Part shown: one piece after another, positions 32,050 to 43,930 of the stretch
Numbering within the stretch: the first letter of the stretch is position 1
Layout: each line of letters opens with the position of its first letter
Origin: Trachythela sp. YZ-2020
Taxonomy: Eukaryota; Cnidaria; Anthozoa; Malacalcyonacea; Clavulariidae
DNA length: 64,000 nucleotides
Reading direction: 5' to 3'
Assembly (NCBI GenBank): GCA_016169945.1
Contig: JADLSH010000373.1
Span: forward strand, 1,736,001-1,800,000
Program-made: the position numbers and the translations under genes
The notes under the pieces: generated by a model
Database searches by the model: none
What the model was told of the DNA's origin: nothing
What the model saw: the letters and a program-made list of their open reading frames with translations, nothing else

Positions 32050-33117
32050 ATGTGGCGCGTAAACGAGCACGGTCGGCTTTATGCTCAAGGAAAACCTTTA
32101 TCTGATGATATGAGATTGTTGATTATCAACAAAATCATTAATAATAGGGGTAATCGTGCAACAGGCATTTTCCATGGAAAATACACAGATATTGCACGAC
32201 AGTTAGGGGTATCTTCAGCTGTTGTATCTAATATTTGGAAGCGCTACTGCCAAGATGGTAGCATTAGTCCGAAGAAAAATACAGGTGGCAACCCAAGCCA
32301 TCTTTCTCTAGGGGACGTACAATACGTTGAATTTCTGAAACAGCAGAAACCTACAATTACATACGATGAAATCATTCAACAATTGCACGAATTTGGTGAT
32401 TTGCCGTACGGTACAACTTCAAAGACAGCATTGTCTGAGGCAGTTCGACATCGGCTACCTAGTGGCAAAGAGTACAGCTTTAAAAAGTTAAATACTGTCG
32501 CCCAAGAACGGTTTACGCTACAAAATATGGCATACACACAGCTTTTTATAGATTACCTACATGAGAAAGATCCATACACGCTAAAATTTTTCGATGAGTG
32601 TGGTCTAAAACTCCCTCAACACGCAATTGGGGAAAGAGCAATTGAACTTCAACGATACGCGGAAACGCCGAACACAACAGTCAATCTTATGTGTTCTTTG
32701 ACAGGGGTCGATTACGCCAACACTGTAAACGGTAGTGCAGATACTATAGATTTTCTTAGATTTTTTGAAGAAGCTCATCATTCAGAAAACGCAAGAACTG
32801 GAAGACCTGTTTTAGAGCCAGGTTCAATTATAGTGATGGACAACTGTGCCACCCATCATAACCAAGACGGTCAAATTCTACAAGAATTTCTGAACGACCT
32901 GGAGATTGAACTAGTATACATGCCTGCATATTCTCCAGACTTTAACCCTGCGGAATATGTGTTCGGTAAGATGCGTACCGTCATGAAATACAGATTTGGT
33001 AATAACACTGAAATTACTGTCGCTCAATGTATCCAAAATATGTATACTTCTCTGGAGTTAATTTCCCCAAGTGACATGAAAGGATTTTTTGAAGTCACTG
33101 GTTATCTACAAGTTTAA
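32050..33117 (+). CDS. Tc1/mariner-superfamily transposase, DD37E, intact
   Basis: A single uninterrupted 355-codon frame from ATG, no intron. An N-terminal bipartite HTH (residues about 20-75: IFHGKYTDIARQLGVSSAVV, SNIWKRYCQDG) is followed by a GNPSHLSLGD linker with a second HTH. The catalytic core has D182 (KFFDECGLK), D264 (IIVMDNCATHHNQDG) and E302 (YSPDFNPAEYVFGKMR), 37 residues between the last two. DD37E is a minority spacing within Tc1/mariner. All three acids and the SPDFNPxE motif are kept and the length fits a full transposase. I found no convincing terminal inverted repeats within about 250 bp of the ORF. It may be a recent copy with ends I missed or an immobilised gene. It is the only clearly intact ORF of this size in the window. 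Confidence 0.85.
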   Translation: MWRVNEHGRLYAQGKPLSDDMRLLIINKIINNRGNRATGIFHGKYTDIARQLGVSSAVVSNIWKRYCQDGSISPKKNTGGNPSHLSLGDVQYVEFLKQQKPTITYDEIIQQLHEFGDLPYGTTSKTALSEAVRHRLPSGKEYSFKKLNTVAQERFTLQNMAYTQLFIDYLHEKDPYTLKFFDECGLKLPQHAIGERAIELQRYAETPNTTVNLMCSLTGVDYANTVNGSADTIDFLRFFEEAHHSENARTGRPVLEPGSIIVMDNCATHHNQDGQILQEFLNDLEIELVYMPAYSPDFNPAEYVFGKMRTVMKYRFGNNTEITVAQCIQNMYTSLELISPSDMKGFFEVTGYLQV

Positions 33118-33267
33118 GTGCATGCATAAGTTATCTTAAATGCGGCAAATATGAATAATGACAGTTGTCATTTTCTGTGATATGCTGCAAATATTTCACT
33201 TATTCAATTATTAATAATATCAAATATACAGTATAAGCTACATACTGAAGAAAATGTTTTTGCAGTG

Positions 33268-34705
33268 TCATAGTATTCTTCTAAACCAGTATAGTATTCT
33301 TTCGGTAGCTGATTCCATTTCCGCTTGCTGTAGTTGCAAGGCTAAGCGAAAATCGTCTTTTTCTTGACTATGTACAAATATAGGTTTACTGCTTGCGGCA
33401 CTGTTTTGTTTCTTTGTTGGAAATTGGATAGAAAATTGATCTTCAAGAACTCTCTTTTGGGGTGCCATCCTGTGATCAGTATCTTGCCGTGTTTGAGTTG
33501 ATGTAGCCGTTGGTGTCATTTGTGATTCTTTGTTTACAACCGAATGTAAATGACTCAAAACGTTTTTCCGAGTTGGGAGAGTCCCCTTTAAGTTGCTTTG
33601 CAAAAGGGGGCAACATCCTTGTTCAGAATTAGCCAATTTCTGCGCCCACAAGATGTAGTATATCTCTGAGGCTGTTCATTTAGAATGATGTCCTCGATTC
33701 TTTTATCTGCAGAGTTGTTCAGTCTTTCCACGGCCAAATTCGCGCTTTCTAGATCATGTTTTGCTTTTCGTAACTGGCTTTCTAGTTTTTCTACATCTTT
33801 GTTAATGTTTGTTCGAATAGATTTTTGATTCGCGTGTTTTGAAAGTATCCCGCACGAAAATGCAGATTTGCAAGGACTAAAATGGCATGATACTCTGGTG
33901 TGTCCTAATTTTAAATGGCAATTTCCACATGTTGAAAGATGCCCGGTGTTTTGCATGTTTGCCCTTTCAAGCTTGTTATCAAGGTCTTTGAGTTCGATTT
34001 TTTTCGCCGTTAATTCTTTGTCAATGTTTTGAACAATTTCCTTGTATCTTTTGACGTGTCGTTCTAAAGGTAAAACTGGTTTTTGAGATTTTGTTTCAAG
34101 TTCAGGACTTGAATTTATTGTGGTACTACAACCAAGATTATAGCTGTTGTCATTCACACACAAAATCTTTAGGTTTCCTGGTTTATCAACATTGTTTTGT
34201 GCGACGTTTTGAGATACATCTAGACAACGTCTGCTTCGAGATTGTCCTGTCAAATGTTGGCTTTTACACACACTGTTCGATGACTGTGTTGTCTGTGCAG
34301 GCAGCGGTGACTCATTTGCGGCAATACAAATGACGATTGTTTTTAATCCTTTATTTAACAGTCGTGCTATCTGGGACTGAAAGTACTTGTGAGACAAGTC
34401 AACTTCTGGTCGATTCTCTTCCGCCAAAACCATTATAGCCATTCGACTGGCAGCAGCATCTTCGCAATATGAGGAACTTCTTGTAACATTCGAGAGTAAA
34501 ATCCATCGTAACTGTAAGACAATAACTCATCCGTACTAATAAATAATGGGGTAACCCTTCGCTTAGAATAATAAAGGTAGTCAAACTGAACTTCGATTAT
34601 ATTATCCATCTCAAATGCGAACACGTGTAAACGGGCAGCAGCCGCAGCACAAGAACAAAATGTCTTGCCGCCCTTAGCAACATATAATTTGCCACTTGAC
34701 AACAC
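33268..34705 (-). pseudogene. zinc-knuckle, coiled-coil protein of unknown function, frame-broken
   Basis: Three consecutive minus-strand frames read as one protein. They are 34705-34433 (with a likely start at 34609: MDNIIEVQFDYLYYSKRRVT), 34442-33588 and 33651-33268. The middle part has VLAEENRPEVDLSHKYFQSQ, a long charged heptad-like region (HVKRYKEIVQNIDKELTAKK) and a zinc-knuckle-like CGNCHLKLGHTRVSCHFSPC. A second coiled coil follows (DVEKLESQLRKAKHDLESAN). The tail is basic and ends in an amphipathic QLQQAEMESATERIL. Two frame changes (about 34445 and 33620). I have a vague memory of similar proteins in corals but no function. It could be a gag-like or host-derived gene. Confidence 0.55.
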
Positions 34706-34711
34706 CCGCGT

Positions 34712-34978
34712 TTATCTGATGCAACGTCCACCTGATCGTGACGTCATTAAACACTCAACCTGAACCCGCAGTATACCATAATTGAAGTCAGTGTCTCTGC
34801 CTTGAAGGATTGAGTACAGGATGGATGACTGCTCTAGAATCGTATTGCAAAACAAGAAACTATTAAGAAAGTGTAGCAAGCCACTTACCTTTTCCAATGT
34901 TTCATCATCCCAGCCAACAGGTTGGTCAACTACTACTTTAAAAATCTCTAAAAGTTTCTCATAGTTCTTATATAACAT
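34712..34978 (-). pseudogene. hAT-like transposase / zinc-finger MYM-type fragment
   Basis: The 88-codon frame LLEIFKVVVDQPVGWDDETL, EKVSGLLHFLNSFLFCNTIL, SSILYSILQGRDTDFNYGIL resembles the mid-domain helical region (WD..T..KAxGLL..L..F.F......ET..L...LQxKxxDI) of hAT-type transposases. Ends are undefined. A splice-like GTAAGT appears on the minus strand after the LEKV segment (about 34887). Weak call. Confidence 0.4.
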
Positions 34979-36205
34979 ACTAATAACTCAAACCCGATAG
35001 TACTATCTGGTATAAGGTTCCAGGGCAAAAGAAAAGACAAGGCCAGCAAAATAACTTCCCAACACAGAGCTGCCACAAAGCCAATATTTCCTCTCATACC
35101 AAGCCTGCTGAAACGATCCCCCCTGTCGTAACGATCAGTTGTGATGTTGGTCGTTGCTTAACTATTGCATTTTGTTTGGCAGTTGTTCAAGCAGAAAAGA
35201 TCTCTTCAGCAAATCACTTATAATATCTGCTTCTATTGAAGCAGGGGATTCATCACACTTGCTGAAGCCATTGTATAAATGCGCAAAGATGATATAAATA
35301 TGATAATTACTCGCCTTACACAAGTGTGTTCAGTTGCACAATATATTGCCGGAAATTAGTCTTGTATAGCTGCAGTTGCTAGCAAACAGAAACAACAACA
35401 GTCGGCAAGGCTGTAAAATTAAAAACAATAATGAAAACTCCATAAAAATGACAATGTTTAATTTTAAAGCTTTGGGATAAACAAAGCAATGTTTTAGATG
35501 GAACTTGGAAAAAAATTCTCAATTTTGTGAAAAGCATGACAAGCATGACCTGTAGCTATGCCACTGACAATTTTACTCAGAAATGGATTGAAGGTCAATT
35601 TTGAAATCAAATCTTAATTGTTGTACTGTAATAATCATATGACAATTGAATTATGTTATATCATCCTGTCTAGAATTTCCTCCAGCCTTACTTCTCTACT
35701 TGCCTCATTCCTATTCATAGCAGAATCCCTGCTGACACAGTGTGACTGTCTGTATACACTCCACTGTTATTGCAAACTGTATCTTTATGCAGTGCTTGTG
35801 GGTGTAATATTAGTGCAATATAACTTATCAGTATAGTGATATCAAGGCAATTTATTTTTGGTTAGATTTATACATATTGTTATAAATCACATTTACATAG
35901 CAAAGTGAGTGCTACTAAAATAACCAAGAGCCAAATAAACAGATTGTGAAGTAATGCAAACTTGTTACTATAGCATTAATGGTTGTAATAGTTGACCTGC
36001 ATCTAAGGGACCAAAAGGCTGATATTCAGTTACACAAATTGGTTCGATTGGTTTGCATATGACATTGGGATTAACATTATAAAATCTTGGCATATTATGG
36101 GCAAAAGCACATCTGTGATGTATTTTGAGAGAGTCACTAATGATTTCAAGTGACTTTTTATAGGTTCAGGGAATCAAAATGGACTGGTTTTATACCATAT
36201 ATTAA
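34979..36205. other. non-coding, no gene seen
   Basis: AT-rich DNA without recognisable coding, inverted repeats or tandem arrays. Confidence 0.4.
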
Positions 36206-36208
36206 GGA

Positions 36209-36621
36209 CAACACTTACCAATGGCTGACTCCAACAACCTGCTCTTTATACATATTAGATCCAATCAGCTTTCTTATGACTTTGTTGCTCAGAAGCGATT
36301 CGGGCAAAGAATACACAATTTTATAGTGACCAAAATTGAGTCTGTTGTCGTCGATACTGGTTTCTGATAAGGACACAGTGCTTATTCCCTGCTTTTTCAA
36401 CTGGTTGACTTGATCTTGCATGAGAGAAACCAATGGGCGAGAATGATCGGATTGATGCAAAGACCAAGCTGTTTCATGACCATAGGAGCCATTTGATACT
36501 TGCCAGGTTAAGAAACACATCTCTCTTAGATACGAAGTTGAACAATGCTCCTCTTGTTCTTGACAGAATAAAGGGACATAACATCTTTGAGTGCACTCTT
36601 AAAGCTTTGGAAATCCGCCAT
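36209..36621 (-). pseudogene. RecQ-like helicase, first-exon relic 1
   Basis: ATG at 36621 gives MADFQSFKSALKDVMSLYSV. Frame-shifted pieces then match ERCVFLNL (before a lost Walker A), RPLVSLMQDQVNQLKKQGIS (RecQ motif Ia region: PLVSLMxDQV..L...GI) and HYKIVYSLPESLLSNKVIRK (motif Ib, Y(K/R)IVYxxPExLL), ending near SNMYKEQVVGVSHW just before motif II. RecQ proteins are 3'-5' DNA helicases. Such short first-exon copies are common in cnidarians in my experience. The Walker A lysine region is not preserved. Confidence 0.6.
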
Positions 36622-36721
36622 TTTAACAATGTAAATTATTCAATTTTCGGTGTGATCACAAAGGAAAATTTTAACCAAACATATTCTGCCTTCCGTTGTG
36701 CGGGGGGAACGGTATGGCATT

Positions 36722-37837
36722 AGTGTTGATTGATTGCAGACTGTTTCTCCGCCGCTCCATGGGGGTCAGCTGAGATGAGCCTGCTATTGCAGGCTAGGTT
36801 TTTGTGGGTAATTTTGTTTTCTTTTCAAACTTAAAATGCTTCCAGCAATCCCTACAGGTACCCTAGTAATATATGTATGCCAGTATGGCAATGCAGAAAT
36901 AATAAATTTTACATGAAAACCTGTTGACTAGTTTACTTTATCTCTGTCCTAGTGATATATTGTGCAAGATATATGTGAACAGAATATAAGGGGCAGTTCA
37001 TATGATGGCATGGCAAAATGGGCATGGCTGTTCAGTGCCATGGTCCTAGGTCCCACCAATGTAGACAGGACAGCCAGAGCAGAAATCGTGTTACTATACA
37101 TGCTTTGTTCTGCCTAACAATCCATACAGGCAAGTAGGATGTTAAATGGTGTTACAAAAATAGCATTTTCCAAATATAGAACATGAAATTTGTTTTCATG
37201 CTAATGGCTGGGTGACATGTGCGATTTTTTTCTCGTGCCGGCAACACAACGGGTCAAATTTCATTGCGTTGCCGGCGCGAGTGATAAAATTGCATGTGTT
37301 TCATATCTGGCACTGCAACACAAGTGTAACACGATTCGTTCGGCAATCGTTGTGAAAAGTTGAAATGTTTGAACTTTCGGCAACGATTGCTGAAAATATC
37401 AAATTACACAGGCATTGTTTGAACAGGAAACGCAATTATTATTTTATGCCTGCCAATGAAATTTGCTTGTGCATGGTCAGTGTGCTCTGAAAACTACTGC
37501 GAGGAGGGTGAAAGAAGATGAGTAGCTCACCGTAAAGACTGTAAATTTAATATCTAAGAACTATTTACTGTTAACTTTGAGAACTAGATTATTGAAATAT
37601 AAATCTATTTTATACAAAATAGATTATTGTATTGTTGTAATTTTGTATTTGTGGAAAACAGCACAATTATTTACCAAAGCTTTCCATCTGTAAGTCTGGA
37701 TCATCAGTGGAAACATGCGAGAAATAAGGTTTGGTAAATTAATGATTGTGGTGTTATTTTGATCACAATACAAACAACATATAAATATTAAATGTTCCAC
37801 CAATGAGTGTCTCAGATAATCGAACCCGACGCCATAG
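36722..37837. other. non-coding, with a GC-rich foldback at 37190-37430
   Basis: No gene. CTCGTGCCGGCAACACAA and the inverse TTGCGTTGCCGGCGCGAG (37232-37285) form a hairpin. CGGCAATCGTTGTGAAA and TTTCGGCAACGATTGCTG (37340-37395) form another. The ends GTGACATGTGCGATTTTTT and AATTACACAGGCATTG may be a degenerate MITE. Confidence 0.4.
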
Positions 37838-38068
37838 AATAGGAAATGACTAGAAGGGCCACTTGAAGCCGAACCTTTAAAGTTTTTGAGCTGCGCATGT
37901 CACATTACGCATGTTCATTACCATTATTCTAGCCAGTCAATTGCATTTTCTGACCAATAAACATGCTGAAATTGCTGGTCCGCCATTATTCTGGCCTGAT
38001 AACTGCATAAAAATAGGGTGTCACATTGCACTGCTGAGTGGCCTTTCTGGTCATTTCCTAATTTGTGC
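37838..38068. mobile_element. MITE family D (AGGAAATGACTAGAAGG ends)
   Basis: Left end ATAGAATAGGAAATGACTAG with GAAGGGCCACTT. The right end, reversed, reads TTAGGAAATGACCAGAAAGG. About 230 bp. The left 45 bp recur almost exactly at 40898-40943, at the junction of the LINE with the Penelope-like element. Confidence 0.6.
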
Positions 38069-40150
38069 CGAAGCGGCTAAACTATCGTTGCTTGTGTAAC
38101 CACTTCACATGCACCGGCAATGCAATTCAAAAATTGCATTAGAATTTCTACCTAGTGCTTTTTGCTGCCTTCCTTGTGTCAAGCAAGAAAATGCAAGCTG
38201 ACCAGGTTTGTCAGGTCAGCCAATTATTCATGTGAACGGCTTACATACACTGGTTACATGTAACATTAATTACAGTTTAAATGGGCGAACCGAGGTCGCG
38301 TTTGCATATGTTAAAATTAAAACTATCCAATCACGCGATCATAATTTTTTAGATTTTCAAACAATTATAACTGAACAATAAAAATGTAAATTTCGGTTTT
38401 GAACCATTAAAACAGATTGTTATTATTTTGCTTATGGAGCATATAAATTCAAACAAAAGTATCGTATTTGAGATTATTCTGATCGATTTTATATTACGTA
38501 CTGCATTGCCCATTAGATTTACTAACGGCAGTTTGTTTTGACTGCCGGCTGGCTGTAAATTATAGGCAGTACTGATATTACTTTCATCCCACAAGGAGTT
38601 TTCGCGAAGATTGCTCGTGACTTTCAAATTATTTTTAAACTTGTGTTTTTGATCTGATCCTAAATGTGTTATGCAACTAATGTTTTCAATTTTTCGATTG
38701 GGACTATTCTACAATTAAGTACTCTTGGATACTGTAATCTAAATACATATGAAGATGAAGATGAAGAAGTGGCATTTATCGGGCAGAGAAGCTGCGAAGC
38801 ATTGCAATGGCGGCATATTTGACAAAATGTCGAAGGACACAATATCGAAGATAAAATACACTGCACTGCTTCAAAAGTTGACCAAACTTGGTTGAAATCT
38901 TCTTTAGCCATCTATCATTATGCAAAAGTACAACAATTGAATGATACTTGCGAGACTGGGCGATAAAAAGCAAACAAGACGGCAAAATATGGCTGAAATA
39001 GTGAATAGTGAATGGGAGCAAGGGGAAGGGAAAGGGGGAGGGGTAAGTGAAATAAAATGTATTATATTTAAACAAAACAATGTCAATCCTTATGAAATCT
39101 ACAACAATGATATTAAATTAAGCATAGTTTTTCATCCCATGATAAAAAAATTTTAGGAAATAAGAAAATTTAATCTCTGCCGGTATAAAGTATATTAGTT
39201 ATTTCATGCATAATTAGCAGTTGACCTTGGGTGGTTCATGGTAATTTTCTTGTAAAATATTATACTTAGACAAATTTTTCCTTCCAATAACCACCCCTAA
39301 AAGCAACCCTTCTAAACACTATAAGCACTTCAGAAAGGCTGTCGCTTTTGCTTTTCGGAAGTTAGAGCTTTGTCGGGAGGATTCAGATTTTGGCACATAT
39401 TCCACGTTGACCGCCATGGTTATTTTATTCTAAAACAGTTGACATTGCTTCCTACTCCCCGTGAAACTGTAAATAAGGCTTTTATATGTAGTTACAATGT
39501 GTACACTAGGCCCCTCCCATCCATTTTTCAATGTAATGAACACCCCCCCCCCCCCAAAGTCAAGAAACAAAAAAAACACTGATGCATCGCACAATTTCTC
39601 TGGTTGTAGCGTAAAATTGAAGAACCCTAGAATTTTGGGTTAAACTCTATGGTTACTTGATTTGAAACCGTATGTAAATGTTGACATTTTTTACATATAT
39701 AGTGAACTAGCCAACTAAAATACTATTATACGCTGCGCTAAAGCTGGTCACACATGTATTGCACATTCGTCAGCACAGTTTGTTCGTTTTCTAGACCATC
39801 GGCGCTGCAAGTTGAAGGTGAAACACAAAGATGTAGCCCACTAAGTGAAGAGAGGTTAGAGCTGTCAGAAAACGTAAATTTCCTCCAAAGTGCAAGTAAG
39901 TAGTACTGCTCAGGAACTTCAGGAACTTTGTTGCACTGGCGCAAGGTTTTTGAAAAATGGCAATCTACTCGCTCAAACAGAATAGCCATGAAAGACACCG
40001 TTGGCTTTGAGGGAGTGGTCTTGGCAAATGTACAAAACTTAAGAGTGCCTATACATGTAATGACAATGTATTTGTTAAACTTCTGGTTATGTAAGTTCGT
40101 AACAGAAGTAGCAAAGCAAAATGGTGAACAGTACCTGCCGAAAAGTTTGT
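38069..40150. other. non-coding, no gene assigned
   Basis: Minus-strand open frames at 38669-39075 (MAKEDFNQVWSTFEAVQCIL) are not recognised and lack support. A C-run (39541-39557) and G-rich GAAGGGAAAGGGGGAGGGG (39020) are the only low-complexity spots. Confidence 0.35.
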
Positions 40151-40479
40151 ACTTATGGAATAAATCGGCATTTACTCGAGTTAGAGAAGCATGATGGCAT
40201 CAGTATTTTGGCAAAAGCAGATCGAAGGTTAGTAGTTTTGTATTGGATCATTTGTGAATTTCCTATTGATGAATAGGCGGCTTTCAATAGATGTGACAAT
40301 GTTGTAGGTGGGCTAACTGGAACATACCTGAAGGTATTGAATGCTAATTCGTAACATGCAGTGCCAGTGTGGGTAGAGTATAGCAAATACAGCGGTTGAC
40401 TGTTGTGTAAAACGACCTGAAAAATACAATGAGAACTTCGATGAGATGTAGAGTATCTGCTGATGGCAGGCATAAACAG

Positions 40480-40897
40480 ATAGGAGTTACATGTAAGAGG
40501 CGCTCATTAATGCCGAGAGGATGAATGGTGCCAAGTTGGGAAATGAGGCACATTTCTTGCCTTTTGCGGCTATCATTACTACCAGAAATGGGACACCGAG
40601 CTCGAATTTTCATATCTGAAACACTGTGATTGCCAGTGTTGAAATGTCTGGCAACAGGTTGTTTAGCATCATTGTTTACAACAGTACAACGATGCTCACC
40701 AAACCTTATCCTTAATTATCTACCAGTTTCGCCAATATACAGCATCCCACATTTACTGCATGAAATACAGTGGATGAGCTGATAAGAGGTGCACATGAAA
40801 TGGTGCTTAATAGTGTACTTAGATTTTGGCGCCGAAATTGTTGTGGAAGAATCTATATACTTACATGTTTTACACAGCTTCACACCACAAGCATAGA
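40480..40897 (-). pseudogene. Penelope-like element, GIY-YIG endonuclease part
   Basis: On the minus strand: ACGVKLCKTCKYIDSS, HHFMCTSYQLIHCISCSKCG, MLYIGETGR then RFGEHRCTVVNNDAKQPVAR and HFNTGNHSVSDMKIRARCPI. This is the GIY-YIG nuclease domain with the preceding CxxC zinc-like motif that closes Penelope-like elements (MLYIGETGR contains the YIG half; the GEHR histidine/arginine region follows). The frame is kept over about 140 codons. The RT part of the same element lies at 42488-42890, with a LINE between. Confidence 0.75.
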
Positions 40898-40943
40898 ATA
40901 GGAAATGACTAGAAGGACCACTTGAGGCCGAACCTTGACATCT
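40898..40943. repeat. solo left end of MITE family D
   Basis: CATAGAATAGGAAATGACTA and the following AGAAGGACCACTTGAGGCC match the left end of the MITE at 37838. No right end is present; it ends where LINE coding begins. Confidence 0.6.
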
Positions 40944-42490
40944 GGAAAGAAGCGCTAGTCAGACCTAAGCTTAAAAAGTCTAACATGGACTTGATAAAAA
41001 AGAACTATCGCCCTCTTAGTAACCTTGCGTTCTTGTCTAAGGTTACTGAAAAGGTTGCCGATAAGCAAATCTATGGCCACCTGTTCACCAATCATCTGTT
41101 TCCTGAATTTCAATCAGCCTATCGTAAATTCCACAGTACCGAAATGGCATTGTTGCGCACACGCAACGACATTCTCATAAATATGAATAAAAAACATGGG
41201 ACTCTGTTGGTGTTCCTAGATCTTAGCGCTGTATTTGATACAGTGGACCACGACATATTGTTGAGGCGTCTTAAACATAAGTTTGGGGTTTGTGATAATG
41301 CGCTTGCCTGGTTTCGATCATATCTATTGAACAGATCCCATTGTGTAGTCATAGATAATGTAAAGTCGAACAGTTTTGATTTGAAGTATGGTGTGCCACA
41401 AGGGTCTTGTCTAGGCCCATTGTTGTTTATCCTGTACACAAGCAAACTGTTTGATGTAATTCGACACCATTTACCCACTGCGCATTGTTTTGCTGATGGC
41501 ACAATTTATATCTTGCATTTAAGCCAAGTAATGATGCTGCTGAGGATGCCACCATTATAGCTATGGAGAATTGTCTGTGAGACATTCGGAATTGGATGAT
41601 AACTGATGAGCTGATGATAAACGATGATAAGACGAAATTCATGTTAATTGGGACAAAAGCTCAGCTCGCCAAAGTTAAGAACTTTACTCTAACCGTTAGC
41701 GAGTCTGTGATTTCACCATCCGAAGAACCTATTAGTAACTTAGGCACCTGGTTCGACCGTACTTTCAACTTGAATAACCACATCACTAAGACCTGTAGAA
41801 CAGCTTTTTATCATCTGCATAACATGAGAAGAATCCGCAAGTATTTAAGCAGAGAATCAACAGATAAACTCGTTCATGCACTCGTCACCAGCCAGCCAGA
41901 CTATTGTAATGGACTACCGAACAATGCTATTGCCAAACTGCAACGTGTTCAGAATGCTGCTGCAAGAGTTCTTTTACCATGCGCCTCGATTTAACCATAT
42001 TACCCCGCTGTTGCATGAGTGGCACTGGTTGCCAGTCAAATTCCGAATTGAGTATAAGATAAAATTATACTTACGTTTAAGGAAATTCATGGAACTGCCC
42101 CTAATTATATAACTGTACTAATAACTTTTAAAACGAACTCTTCTTATAGCCTCAGATCAAATAACAAACTTATTTTATGTCCGCCAAATTTTAAGACATT
42201 GTCCACTCTTGGTGATAGAGCCTTCATGGCTGCTGCACCAAAACTATGGAACGTATTGCCATTGAATCTTAGGAGTATCTTCGATTTTAATGTATTTAAG
42301 CAAGATCTTAAGACATTTCTTTTTGGACAGGCTTTTTATTAGATTATAGCTTAGATTTAATATTATTGTTCTATTTCTTTATTTAATTGTACTATTATCA
42401 TTCACATCTTCTGCAACTATTATATAGTTTTATGTAAATTTTTCTATTTATTTTATTTATTGTTGTAAGGCATATTTGAAAATTGTATTA
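40944..42490 (+). mobile_element. CR1/L2-like LINE, 5'-truncated, dead reverse transcriptase
   Basis: The RT frame starts inside the fingers region (NYRPLSNLAFLSKVTEKVAD), runs through HGTLLVFLDLSAVFDTVDHD and YGVPQGSCLGPLLFILYTSK, and has FADG (41489-41500) where active RTs have YADD, so the second catalytic aspartate is gone. Stops and shifts follow (41558, 41992), then the thumb/connection MITDELMINDDKTKFMLIGT, HNMRRIRKYLSRESTDKLVH and a 3' UTR to about 42490. It lies within a Penelope-like element on the opposite strand. Confidence 0.85.
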
Positions 42491-42890
42491 TTGAATTTGC
42501 ACGATATAAATTAAGAACGATACACTGATCTCACTGATCTCCCACGTAAACTGGAGTGCTGGGTGGAACAGGATGCTGCGGGAACAGGATGCTGTGCCGA
42601 GACAGTCATCAATGTACCTACCAAGGTAATCAGGTATGGGATCAGTGTATTGCTCAAAGATCTGCTTTTCCACAAAACCAACAAATAAATTGGCATAGTT
42701 GGGACCCATTTTGGTTCCCATGGCTACACCACTTATTCGTTGGTAATGCTCACCATCAAATGAAAAATTGTTGAGGGTGAGCACTAATTCAGCAAAACGG
42801 ATCAAAACAGTGGTAGACGGTTCCTGGTTGGGGTGCTTATCTAAGAAGAATTTGAGTGCTCTCAAGTCTCAAACCATCATGATGGGGAAT
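42488..42890 (-). pseudogene. Penelope-like reverse transcriptase fragment
   Basis: PHHDGLR, a 7-base duplication that shifts the frame (about 42870), then ALKFFLDKHPNQEPSTTVLI, ELVLTLNNFSFDGEHYQRIS, GVAMGTKMGPNYANLFVGFV and GRYIDDCLG. GVAMGTxMGPxYANLFV and YIDD are signature RT motifs of Penelope-like elements. The frame ends in WEISEISVSFL where the LINE is inserted. The nuclease half is at 40480-40897. Confidence 0.85.
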
Positions 42891-43054
42891 GAACTGGAGG
42901 CGTTCTGAACTTCAATCTCGGGTATTTCGTGTACCATATAAACAAAATAATTTCCCAGTTGATTGGCGTATTTGAGTTTATCGATGGAGGGAGGAAATGC
43001 TACTCTTTTGTCTCCATGGTTTAGTAATTTCTTTGCGGCAGCAAAAACTGACAA

Positions 43055-43735
43055 CAGGCTTCGTTCATTAGCTTGTTTGTATTATTCTTCATATCTTCCA
43101 TGCAGCCAGTATGGCGCCATTTTCTCTCAGCTTTCCTCCTCTTGCGCCTTGCCAGTTTAATATCCGCATTAAACCATGGGATTAGTGATCTGGATTTTAT
43201 AATTTTCGTGCACAGAGGTGCATGCCGAAGGCCTGAGCTAGGATGTTGCGGTAGGAGTTCACAAGTTCATTAAGTGTATAAGTAATGTGTCAAAATTCTT
43301 ACTGTAATTATATGCCTGTATGGAAATTTAGTATTAAACTAAACTATTAAACAAGAGATTATTATACCACCGTGTTCTATCAAAGTCAATGGACAATGAT
43401 TGAAGTATTCTTTTCTCATTCCGTATAAACACAAGACATGCATCCACTGTACAAACCATTAACTAAATAATTAACTATACCTAGAACGCTACCCCCGGCC
43501 AGAAAATTGAAGCCAATTTTTTCAATTTCACATGCGTGGAAATCGTGACGCAAAGTCACAAATGCATCGCCCAATACCTGTAATATGTGTGGCTGGGAGT
43601 CAAATACGCGTATTGGGAGTCAAATTTTGGCATCAAAATGAACATAGGCACTTTATCTGAAGGTAGCATTCCAGTTATATTTAGTTCAATGGTATAAACA
43701 GTCACTTGAGAATGAACCAAGTAGTCAACCAACTT
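43055..43735. other. non-coding, no gene seen
   Basis: Weak protein-like minus-strand text (LGNYFVYMVHEIPEIEVQNA) just left of 43055 may be more Penelope-like coding but is not recognisable. A short direct repeat GGGAGTCAAAT occurs at about 43593 and 43616. Confidence 0.3.
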
Positions 43736-43767
43736 TTATTTATTTAATGTCTTTAATATATACTTAC

Positions 43768-43930
43768 CTTTGATGCCATAACATTTACTATAATAAAAGC
43801 AATATTTTGTCACTGTTGAGGTCTCAAACTCTCTCAAAACCTCAAACACATCTAACTCATTCTGCACATACCCAAAACTATCTGCTATATGCGTAAATCC
43901 CGCTGCTTGGATAACGTTTTCTGCTGCCAT
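43768..43930 (-). CDS. possible first coding exon, unknown protein
   Basis: ATG at 43930, open for 54 codons (MAAENVIQAAGFTHIADSFG, YVQNELDVFEVLREFETSTV, KYCFYYSKCYGIK) up to a good donor, AAAG followed by GTAAGTATAT (about 43767). The composition is protein-like and the donor is consensus, but no downstream exon was found within the following 500 bp. Unrecognised. Confidence 0.35.

Noticed and set aside
38669..39075. A small gene starting MAKEDFNQVWSTFEAVQ
   Set aside because: Two frames compete over the same DNA, there is no splice or domain support, and the upstream part is a G/A-rich low-complexity run.
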